Source of the DNA: Lachnospiraceae bacterium
GTDB taxonomy: Bacteria > Bacillota > Clostridia > Lachnospirales > Lachnospiraceae
Length of the DNA: 64,000 bases
Reading direction: 5' to 3'
NCBI GenBank assembly: GCA_024681775.1
Contig: JAILAF010000069.1
Coordinates: forward strand, 1-64,000
Every line of letters starts with the position of its first letter. The first letter of the stretch is position 1. Positions 1-6,188 of the stretch are shown in pieces. Made by a program: the position numbers and the translations under genes. The notes beneath the pieces were generated by a model. The model did not search any database. It was not told where the DNA came from and saw nothing but the letters and a program-made list of their open reading frames with translations.

Positions 1-188
1 GAGCGGATGATGGTTCCCTTCACGGGGATCGTTACCTCGATCTTCTGCTGATTCTTCTCTACGCTCAGCGCCACATGCACTTCCGTATCAGGCGTAAAAT
101 ACTTTTCCAGCTTACCGATCTTGTCCTCTACTGCACTCTTCAGTCCGGGGGTTACCTCGATGTTTCTTCCGATGATAACAAACTTCAT
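1..188 (-). CDS. hpf: Ribosome hibernation promoting factor (HPF/RaiA family), 5' part only
   Basis: The 62 visible codons begin MKFVIIGRNIEVTPGLK and continue with a helix ending in KLEKYF, which is the N-terminal beta-alpha-beta of the HPF/YfiA (sigma-54 modulation) domain. The rest lies beyond the left edge. Proteins of this family bind the decoding centre of the 30S subunit and drive formation of inactive 100S ribosomes in stationary phase. The ATG at 186-188 is preceded by a GAGGG site at good spacing, and a recognisable promoter lies at 239-268. The long form usual in Firmicutes cannot be confirmed because the C-terminus is cut off. Confidence 0.85.
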   Translation of the reverse strand, partial: MKFVIIGRNIEVTPGLKSAVEDKIGKLEKYFTPDTEVHVALSVEKNQQKIEVTIPVKGTIIR

Positions 189-238
189 ATGCATCCCTCG
201 CCTTCTTTCGGGTTTTTGCCCGTTTCTATTGTAAAGAC

Positions 239-268
239 ATCATACCATAATCAGCCTATTTATATCAA
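239..268 (-). promoter_or_regulatory. Predicted sigma-A promoter of hpf
   Basis: Read on the minus strand, TTGATA (263-268) and TATGAT (239-244) are separated by 18 nt, each one mismatch from consensus. The expected transcript has a leader of about 45 nt before the hpf ATG. An 18-bp near-palindrome, ACAATTTTCGAAAGTTGT (268-285), abuts the -35 element and could be an operator. Confidence 0.6.
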
Positions 269-285
269 CAATTTTCGAAAGTTGT

Positions 286-602
286 CAGAATTGTTACAAC
301 ATTTGATTTAAAGGGCTGAAAATTGTTTTTCCGGTGATTTTAAAAAATTTTGTCTATTTTTCCAAAACATATGTTCCTAAAGTTTCCATAAATTCCATCG
401 TTTTTTCCGGTGGAAATCGGTGGATAATGTGTATAACTTAGTGCATAAGTCGTATTTTTGGCCTTTTTTACCACCCAACCTGTGGATATTTAATCCGAAG
501 AAAAATTTTGTTTTGACCCTTGACAAGATACCCTTTGTCAATTTTTCACAAATAGCATCCGTGATGAAAAAATCCCTTGCTTTTTAAACTTTCAGCATCT
601 TC
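286..602. other. AT-rich non-coding stretch upstream of hpf with DnaA-box-like sites
   Basis: No credible gene is visible here. The stretch is much more AT-rich than the rest of the window. It holds two abutting DnaA-box-like nonamers (TTATCCACC at 419-427 and TTATACACA at 428-436, minus-strand reading) and a third (ATATCCACA, 481-489), each one mismatch from TTATCCACA. It also holds an inverted repeat TTGACAA/TTGTCAA at 520-526 and 535-541. It may be the upstream control region of hpf. There is no dnaA or dnaN nearby to support a replication origin. Confidence 0.35.
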
Positions 603-652
603 AAAAAAGGCGGGGCACCTCTGGAAGCCTTGCGCCTCCGAAGCGCCCCACC
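603..652 (-). terminator. Intrinsic terminator after the small membrane protein gene
   Basis: On the minus strand GGGGCGC pairs with GTGCCCC (one G-T pair) and is followed at once by a run of six T (603-608). It lies about 50 nt beyond the stop codon of the gene ending at 705. Confidence 0.7.
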
Positions 653-704
653 GGGAAACGGGTGTAAACAAACACAGGAGAAAAGCAGTTTTTTGAAAAG
701 CGTT

Positions 705-929
705 TTATGCTACCGCACCGCCCACCAGGGAGAGGAGTCCGAAGACCAGGAGTCCTACCAGTGCCAAAACAATCGCTCCCTTAAAAAGAAGGAAGAGCAG
801 AAGCACGGGGAAGAATACGACGGACACCAGAAACTTCGTGATCTTCCAGGAAGCTTTGATAGCGAAGAATGCCAGCCTGCCTGCCAGAGAGATCAATGCA
901 CAAATAAATAAAATCGATAAAATGATCAT
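705..929 (-). CDS. Small hydrophobic membrane protein, unknown function
   Basis: A 74-residue protein that is almost entirely hydrophobic, with probably two membrane-spanning segments (about residues 2-24 and 34-68) separated by a short basic stretch (KASWKITK). The ATG at 929 has a perfect AGGAGG at 938-943 with 8 nt spacing, which argues that it is real despite its size. It stands alone between the GH10 gene and its own terminator. I do not recognise a family. Glycine-rich small membrane proteins of this kind are common in Lachnospiraceae and are usually uncharacterised. Confidence 0.65.
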   Translation of the reverse strand: MIILSILFICALISLAGRLAFFAIKASWKITKFLVSVVFFPVLLLFLLFKGAIVLALVGLLVFGLLSLVGGAVA

Positions 930-1099
930 ATCCCTGTCCTCCTTTTTGGGGGTCTGTGTTTCCTTTGATGATCTTATTATAGAAAACCGGGCGGGAGAAA
1001 AAAACGGCGCGTTCCGTGGATTAGGATCTGCTTTTTCCTCTGTTTCGGAGAATTAGAAAACCGCAGGGCCGGACTATGGATCTCATCCGCTCCCGGACC

Positions 1100-2302
1100 T
1101 TAATCCAGGACCACGGTGATCTCTCCGTTTTCCGAGAGGTCTGCGGATCCCGAGGCACCGCCTGCGCAGAAGGCATAGGTCCCCTTGAAGCCCTCCAGGG
1201 TCGCCACGCCGTTCTCGTCGGTGGTGAGGGTCTCCTCCGTGTGCCACTCCTCCCGGATGAGCTTTTTGAGCATATGGTAGGAGGGCTTCGGGGTGCCGTC
1301 CAGACGGACGAAGCCGCTGGGCGCCTTCAGCCATGCGCCGTCCGTAAAGTCCCAGGTGGTGATGGCTTCCACCAGAGGGTGGGAAAAGAGGATCCGGTAC
1401 ATCTCCTCCACCTCACGGCATTGCCGCTCCTCCCCTTCCGGCGTGGAGGGCCACTCCTCCACCACCCAGTCGTTCAGGTCCTCAATGTGAGGCGGCATAA
1501 GTTCTCCGGAGATCAGGGTATTTTCCGTAAAGTGCAGGGGCAGGCCGAAACGGGAGAAGCGCTCCAGCACTTCCTCCAGCTTCTCCGGTCCCCAGTACCC
1601 CTGGTGCTGATGGGACTGGATGCCGATGGCGGAGATGGGGATCCCTGCGTCCAGGCACTGTTCGATGAGCTCCGCATAATGCTCGGAAGTGTTAAAATCG
1701 TTCAACAGCAATGTTGCGCCCGGATTGCAGCGCTTTGCTTCGTCAAAGACCTTCTTCACCAGATCCACTCTGCCGTACTCTTTGCAAAGTCTTGTGACGG
1801 CATTGTCATATTTGTCAAAGACGGGCATGATCACCACCTCATTGATCACGTCCCACATATCGATCACGCCTTTGAAACCGGTCACCTCCCGGTCGATGCG
1901 GCCCAGCTGCTTTTCCAGGATGGTGGTGTTGTCATACTTCATGAGCCAGTCGGCGCAGACCGTGTGCCAGCATAAGGGGTGTCCCTTCACCCGCACGCCC
2001 CTCTCCTTCAGGAACAGGGCGGTGCGCATCAGCTCCTCTGTGTGGGGTTCCCCCTCCACGGGCTCAAACATGCCCCAGTAAAAAGGCAGGGTTGCATAGT
2101 TGAAAACATCCAGCCAGAGATCCGCCAGATTTTTCAGCTCCGGGGTCTGCTTCGCCAGGTAGGGTGCAAAAACGAAACCGCCGCAGCCGAAGAGGAAACT
2201 GTGACTGCGCTGCTCCGCCTTCACCTGCCTGCCGGCGACAGGCTTCCCTGTCCGGTCCGTAAAGTGTAGCTTCACTGTTGCCTTTCTGTGTGATACATCC
2301 AT
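1100..2302 (-). CDS. GH10 family endo-1,4-beta-xylanase, apparently cytoplasmic
   Basis: This 400-residue protein has the glycoside hydrolase family 10 signature. HPLCWH (108-113) lies in the substrate cleft, WDVINE (150-155) carries the predicted acid/base Glu155, and HFTE (257-260) carries the predicted nucleophile Glu260. GH10 enzymes cleave beta-1,4-xylan or short xylo-oligosaccharides. An N-terminal segment of about 45 residues before the barrel looks like a small beta domain, and about 45 residues after the barrel look like a second one. There is no signal peptide or membrane anchor, so it should act inside the cell on imported oligosaccharides. It starts 16 nt after the GH9 gene, and its GAAGGGGG site overlaps that gene's stop region, so the two are co-translated. 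Confidence 0.9.
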   Translation of the reverse strand: MDVSHRKATVKLHFTDRTGKPVAGRQVKAEQRSHSFLFGCGGFVFAPYLAKQTPELKNLADLWLDVFNYATLPFYWGMFEPVEGEPHTEELMRTALFLKERGVRVKGHPLCWHTVCADWLMKYDNTTILEKQLGRIDREVTGFKGVIDMWDVINEVVIMPVFDKYDNAVTRLCKEYGRVDLVKKVFDEAKRCNPGATLLLNDFNTSEHYAELIEQCLDAGIPISAIGIQSHQHQGYWGPEKLEEVLERFSRFGLPLHFTENTLISGELMPPHIEDLNDWVVEEWPSTPEGEERQCREVEEMYRILFSHPLVEAITTWDFTDGAWLKAPSGFVRLDGTPKPSYHMLKKLIREEWHTEETLTTDENGVATLEGFKGTYAFCAGGASGSADLSENGEITVVLD

Positions 2303-2318
2303 TGTTCAAGCCCCCTTC

Positions 2319-3965
2319 TCATTTTCTTTTTTCATAGATCCCCGCCAGAACAAAAACAAACGGAGAATTCCAGTAAATGGTGATCTCATTAAAGGAATAA
2401 CTCTCCACCCTGTCCAGGTAGCAGCACATGGGCGGCAGGTCCGGTGCCAGGTCCTTCCCGGTGGCGTCCTGACGTCCCGCATTGGGACCGCCGGAGACCA
2501 GCCCCGGCCAGGGATCCTCCACATTGTCCGCCGCCGTGGGACGCAAGTGCGGATTCCGGAAGGCCCGCTCTCCGTTCCCGGTGACAAAGCTGATGGCCAG
2601 CGCATTGCATCCCAGGAGGTAATCCAGACCCTTTTGGATGGCGCGTTCATAGCTTTCCGAGGGTTGCAGGAGATCCGCCACCGTCAGGATCATCAGGTGC
2701 TTTCCCAGCTCCATGTTGCTGCCCCAGAAAAAGTCCGCAGGCTTCATGCAAAGGCCGAAGCCGTTGCGGGATGCCACTTTTACAGACTCCTCCGCCGCTT
2801 TGAGAAGGGCTGCCCGGACGCGGCCGGTCAGGTCATTCTCCTCCCCCGAAAGCAGGAGGGAGAGACTCCCCAGTCCGGACACCGGCGCCCAGCCCATACC
2901 CGTGAGCCCGGGCACCCATCTGCGTTCCGACATCGGCCCCTCCAAAATGGCGGTATAACCCTCCGCTTCCTTCAGGAAGGCTTCCTCTCCCGTGGCTTCA
3001 TACAATGCACAGGCCGCCCAGTAACGGTTGGAGATATCCTCCCACTCCCCGTACTCTCCGGTGCCGGAGTCCGGCGGATTCTTGAAAAGTACCGGTTCGG
3101 GATGGGCCATGAGCCAGTCGTGGCTCCTGCGGGCTGCGGTAAGCAAACGATCCGCATAGGCCGCATCATAGTCCTTATAAACGGTATAAGCCAGCGCAAA
3201 GACCGCTGCCACATCCGCTGCTGCCATGGAGGACGGATCATAGAGATAGAGCTGACCACGATCCTCCTCGGGCATGACGAATGCCGCGTGATAGCGGGTG
3301 GAAACCTTGTGCCAGACGGCACCGTCCTCCCGCTGCATCTTCAGCAGAAAGTCCAGCTCGTATTTTACTTCCGCCAGGATATCCGGCAAAACCCCCTGAT
3401 CGCAGGGAACGGCCGGAATATGGAAGGACAGATCCTTCAGATTCCCGAAAAAGCGAACCGCCAGAAGGATATGGGCTGCCGCCACTGCGCCCGCCGTGGA
3501 ATACCTGCCGTAATCCCCCGCATCGTGCCAGCCGCCGGTCACATCCCTGCCGGGCGCCGCCGGGTCCGCAAAGGGCACCGCAAGGGTATCATGACATGCG
3601 CCATGGACGTAAAGGCCGGCATATTCCTCCGAAAGCCCCGCGCCGCAGCGCAAGTAATAGAAGGTTTTGCAAATGTCCCGGAAGAGCCCGTCATAGGCCT
3701 GCTCCGAGATCGCAAAGGACGCGGAGGATGCACCCCCCGCCTGTACCCGGTAGGCACCGGGCGTCTCAAAATCGTCAAAGTCCGCCACATAGGTGTCCAC
3801 CCCGGAGATGTCATCGGTGCCGAAATGGGATACCCGGCCGCGATACACCACCTGTCCGGCAGCGTCCGTCACCGTAAAATCCTCCGCGGGGAAATTCAAA
3901 ACCGCACGCTTTCCTCCCGCGGGAAGAAAGCCTACCTGATCGAGATAAATGTGTTTACTGCTCAA
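2319..3965 (-). CDS. GH9 family glycosidase (endoglucanase-like) with N-terminal Ig-like domain
   Basis: This 548-residue protein starts with an Ig-like CelD_N-type domain (about 5-85, opening IYLDQVGFLPAGGKRAV) followed by an (alpha/alpha)6 GH9 domain. GGWHDAGDYG (144-153) contains the conserved catalytic-base aspartates, and NEITIYWNSP near the C-terminus supplies the predicted general acid Glu527. GH9 enzymes hydrolyse beta-1,4-glucans with inversion. No signal peptide is present, which is unusual for a cellulase and suggests action on imported cellodextrins or mixed-linkage oligosaccharides. The start codon is TTG, chosen because AAAGGAG sits 8 nt upstream and no ATG is near. The GH10 gene follows in the same operon. 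Confidence 0.9.
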   Translation of the reverse strand: MSSKHIYLDQVGFLPAGGKRAVLNFPAEDFTVTDAAGQVVYRGRVSHFGTDDISGVDTYVADFDDFETPGAYRVQAGGASSASFAISEQAYDGLFRDICKTFYYLRCGAGLSEEYAGLYVHGACHDTLAVPFADPAAPGRDVTGGWHDAGDYGRYSTAGAVAAAHILLAVRFFGNLKDLSFHIPAVPCDQGVLPDILAEVKYELDFLLKMQREDGAVWHKVSTRYHAAFVMPEEDRGQLYLYDPSSMAAADVAAVFALAYTVYKDYDAAYADRLLTAARRSHDWLMAHPEPVLFKNPPDSGTGEYGEWEDISNRYWAACALYEATGEEAFLKEAEGYTAILEGPMSERRWVPGLTGMGWAPVSGLGSLSLLLSGEENDLTGRVRAALLKAAEESVKVASRNGFGLCMKPADFFWGSNMELGKHLMILTVADLLQPSESYERAIQKGLDYLLGCNALAISFVTGNGERAFRNPHLRPTAADNVEDPWPGLVSGGPNAGRQDATGKDLAPDLPPMCCYLDRVESYSFNEITIYWNSPFVFVLAGIYEKRK

Positions 3966-4028
3966 GAACGATTCTCCTTTGATGCCCGGGCTGCGGGCGT
4001 TAAGGTCTGTTACCGCATTTACCTTTTC

Positions 4029-4057
4029 ATTATATCCAAATCCGTCCCCTGTTTACA
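4029..4057 (-). promoter_or_regulatory. Predicted promoter of the GH9-GH10 operon
   Basis: A perfect TATAAT -10 (4029-4034, minus strand) has a weak -35, TGTAAA, 17 nt upstream. The leader to the TTG start would be about 57 nt. The weak -35 would suit activation by a regulator that I cannot identify. Confidence 0.5.
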
Positions 4058-4141
4058 CACCGGATTTTTCTCTCTTTTTCCCGATTATTGTCATGTGCTC
4101 CCGTGCCGGTCAAAACCGTGAGCCCGAACCTCATGAGAAAG

Positions 4142-4175
4142 AAAAACCCACCCCTTCCGGCGGGAAGGGATGGGC
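4142..4175 (-). terminator. Intrinsic terminator after the 100-residue unknown gene
   Basis: On the minus strand AGCCCATCCCTTCC pairs with GGAAGGGGTGGGTT around a CGCC loop and runs into T residues. It lies about 40 nt past the stop at 4216. Confidence 0.85.
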
Positions 4176-4215
4176 TGTGACAGGTCTTTCTTATATTGTG
4201 TTGTGCGCTATAGGA

Positions 4216-4518
4216 TCACTCTTCTTCGATGACGATCCTGCCCTTTTTCTCCATGACGAGACGCTGGGTCAGCTTGATGGCGTACTCTGCGATCTCATAG
4301 GACTGGTAGGCAGTGTCCCCCAGGGGCCTGGTCTTGTCGATCATGGCGTGCATAAACTCTCTGGCCTCCTCGATCTGATCGGGGGTATAGACCTTGCTGC
4401 CGATATAAAGGGTGCCGGTGGCCGCGTCGAAATTGGAGGGCTGCTTTGCGGTCTTTCCCTGCAGCCCCATGCTCTGGGCGAGCTGTTTTACCAGGTCACT
4501 TTTTACATTGTAATCCAT
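4216..4518 (-). CDS. Conserved-looking small protein of unknown function
   Basis: 100 residues starting MDYNVKSDLVKQLAQSMG. The ATG at 4518 has AAGGTG about 6 nt upstream, whereas an in-frame start further up has no site. The protein is soluble, largely helical and acidic at its end (VIEEE), and contains YTPDQIEEAREFMHAMID. There are no cysteines and no recognised motif. It is transcribed alone, with its own terminator. I do not know the family. Confidence 0.6.
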   Translation of the reverse strand: MDYNVKSDLVKQLAQSMGLQGKTAKQPSNFDAATGTLYIGSKVYTPDQIEEAREFMHAMIDKTRPLGDTAYQSYEIAEYAIKLTQRLVMEKKGRIVIEEE

Positions 4519-4692
4519 ACTTTCACCTTTTTTATGTCTCCCGACGGGAGATGCATCCGTTAACACTGTTTCCGAGCATATTATAACATCCAGAAAAACC
4601 CTTCGCTACCTCTCCGTCGTGGGTTTTTATGCGGAGATTTCTGCTTTTTCCTGACCCTCTCCCAGGATTCGTCGCAAAAAAGAGAGGAAAGC

Positions 4693-4718
4693 AAAAGGCC
4701 TCCCGAAAGGGGAGGCCT
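4693..4718 (-). terminator. Intrinsic terminator after the NlpC/P60 gene
   Basis: AGGCCTCCCC/GGGAGGCCT stem with a short loop, followed by TTTTGC on the minus strand, 28 nt beyond the stop at 4746. Confidence 0.8.
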
Positions 4719-4745
4719 GAAAGATCTCATCTGTGCCCTGCGTCA

Positions 4746-5915
4746 TCAGAAGATTCTGCGGATCGCAAGGGGCGTACGATAGCCGGCGTTGGAAACGATG
4801 ATGCCGGTTTTGGAGTTGGAGGCATGTACGATCTGGCCGCCGCCGATGTAGATGGCTACATGGCCGGAGTAGCAGATGATGTCTCCGGGCTGCGCTGCAT
4901 CCAGTCCGCCGTCCACCGCGTAACCGACGCTGCGGTCGGACTTGGAGGAGTGGGGGAGGGATACGCCGAATGCCGCATAAACACTCATGACGAATCCGGA
5001 ACAGTCACATCCGTTGGTGAGGCTGGTACCGCCGTATACGTAGGGGTTACCCACGAACTGCAGTCCGTAATTGGCAACCGCGTTGCCGCTCTCACTGCCG
5101 CCGCCCACGGGAACGTAATTCCCGGAGGAGCTGCTCTTGGAGGAGGAAGTCTTTCTGGCAGCCGCCGCAGCCTTCTCACGCTCCGCCTTTTCCCGGGCAA
5201 GTCTCGCTTCCTCTTCCGCCTTGGACTCGGCCTTGACGAATTCGGTATGGAACTCTACATAGTCCTTGGAAACCCAGCCGGTGCCTTCCTCGACATCGAC
5301 CTTCGCCCAGTCGTCAGTCTCTTCCAGCACCACCAGATCGTCGCCGCCGGGCACCAGTCCGATGACCTTGGACTCGATGTCGGAATCGGAACGAACCTTC
5401 AGGGTGGTGGTGTCCACCGTTGCGAATCTGGTTCCCACTTCCTTCGCCAGCGCTACCGCTTCCTCGCCGGTGACACAGAACTCACCTTTGACGTAGCCTC
5501 TGACGGAACCGGATTCGATCAGATACCATCCGTCCTCTTCCTCGATAAAGGTTCCGACGGAATTGTTATACAGTTTGCCGAGGATCTCACCCTCCTCGCT
5601 GGGGAGGCTCCTCACGTTCACATATCTGGTGACCTGTGCGATGACCAGGTTGCTGAAGAACTCTTCCTCCAGCTCCTCGTCTGTCATCAGGAGCTTCAGA
5701 GAATCCTCCGGGAGATCGGACAGTCCGTAGGGAGTCTTGATATCCACATTCGGGTCGAGTTCTCCGACAATGGTGTCAAGTCCCGTTCCGTCTCCGATGA
5801 GTGTGCCCACACCGCCGCTGAACAGCGCTGCTTTGCTGGTAAACCCGAAACAACCGGACAAAAGAAATGCGGAAACTGCCGCACATCCTGCCATTCGGAT
5901 GATGGTACGCTTCAT
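4746..5915 (-). CDS. SH3b-domain NlpC/P60 peptidoglycan endopeptidase, probable lipoprotein
   Basis: 389 residues. After a hydrophobic N-terminus comes LLSGC, a good lipobox, so the mature protein may be lipid-anchored at Cys22. Two bacterial SH3 domains follow (VNVRSLPSEEG and LKVRSDSDIES mark their starts), then a charged Ala/Glu/Lys linker, a Ser-rich stretch and a C-terminal NlpC/P60 domain. In that domain NGCDCSGFV holds the catalytic Cys, GHVAIYIG the His, and QIVHAS the third polar residue. The family cuts D-Glu-diamino-acid bonds in peptide stems. The ATG at 5915 is preferred over an upstream TTG because GAAGAGGG lies 8 nt before it. It is a single-gene unit with a strong promoter and a WalR-like box. 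Confidence 0.93.
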   Translation of the reverse strand: MKRTIIRMAGCAAVSAFLLSGCFGFTSKAALFSGGVGTLIGDGTGLDTIVGELDPNVDIKTPYGLSDLPEDSLKLLMTDEELEEEFFSNLVIAQVTRYVNVRSLPSEEGEILGKLYNNSVGTFIEEEDGWYLIESGSVRGYVKGEFCVTGEEAVALAKEVGTRFATVDTTTLKVRSDSDIESKVIGLVPGGDDLVVLEETDDWAKVDVEEGTGWVSKDYVEFHTEFVKAESKAEEEARLAREKAEREKAAAAARKTSSSKSSSSGNYVPVGGGSESGNAVANYGLQFVGNPYVYGGTSLTNGCDCSGFVMSVYAAFGVSLPHSSKSDRSVGYAVDGGLDAAQPGDIICYSGHVAIYIGGGQIVHASNSKTGIIVSNAGYRTPLAIRRIF

Positions 5916-5975
5916 TATTTGTGCCCTCTTCGTCGTTATCTGCAAAGGATCTGTTGCGAAATTGTGATCCGATTT

Positions 5976-5992
5976 ATTACAAAAATGTTACA
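5976..5992 (-). promoter_or_regulatory. WalR-like box upstream of the NlpC/P60 gene
   Basis: The minus strand reads TGTAAC-ATTTT-TGTAAT, an exact fit to the Firmicutes WalR (YycF) consensus TGTWAH-N5-TGTWAH. It lies just downstream of the predicted transcription start, at roughly +4 to +20. In Bacillus that position is typical of genes repressed by WalR. Confidence 0.55.
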
Positions 5993-6002
5993 ACCAAGTA
6001 AA

Positions 6003-6031
6003 AATATATCACCCCATCCACGGTTTGTCAA
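6003..6031 (-). promoter_or_regulatory. Strong predicted sigma-A promoter of the NlpC/P60 gene
   Basis: TTGACA (6026-6031) and TATATT (6003-6008) are separated by 17 nt on the minus strand, giving a leader of about 80 nt. Confidence 0.75.
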
Positions 6032-6119
6032 ATACTAAAACAGGTTTATTTTTCTGAATTTCCGGCCTGTTTTGACAGGGATATCACATATAACATTTTA
6101 TGTAACAAATCGATACCAC

Positions 6120-6181
6120 GGGTCACTATGTCAAAAATGCTAGTTCTGTCAAGCATGACTCACATTTTTGACTTTTGACCC
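6120..6181. repeat. Nested inverted repeats built on GTCA/TGAC
   Basis: Three pairs of arms share almost the same centre: GGGTCA (6120-6125) with TGACCC (6176-6181), GTCAAAAATG (6130-6139) with CATTTTTGAC (6163-6172), and GTCA/TGAC (6148-6151, 6156-6159). All pairs are perfect. The structure lies 8 nt past the stop of the TPR gene. It has no T-run after the outer stem, so it is not a classical terminator. Confidence 0.7.
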
Positions 6182-6188
6182 TTGCGTA

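Noticed and set aside
286..602. Replication origin
   Set aside because: DnaA-box-like sites and AT richness are present, but dnaA, dnaN, rpmH and gyrase genes are missing, and three imperfect boxes are weak evidence.
1076..1975. Long plus-strand open frame opposite the GH10 gene
   Set aside because: It lies antisense to a protein with intact catalytic motifs and has no ribosome binding site. The same applies to other long frames opposite dnaE, glmM, dusB and the cdaA operon; high GC content makes these common.
5915..5945. Earlier TTG start for the NlpC/P60 protein
   Set aside because: The ATG at 5915 has a well-placed ribosome binding site and gives a normal signal peptide with a lipobox.
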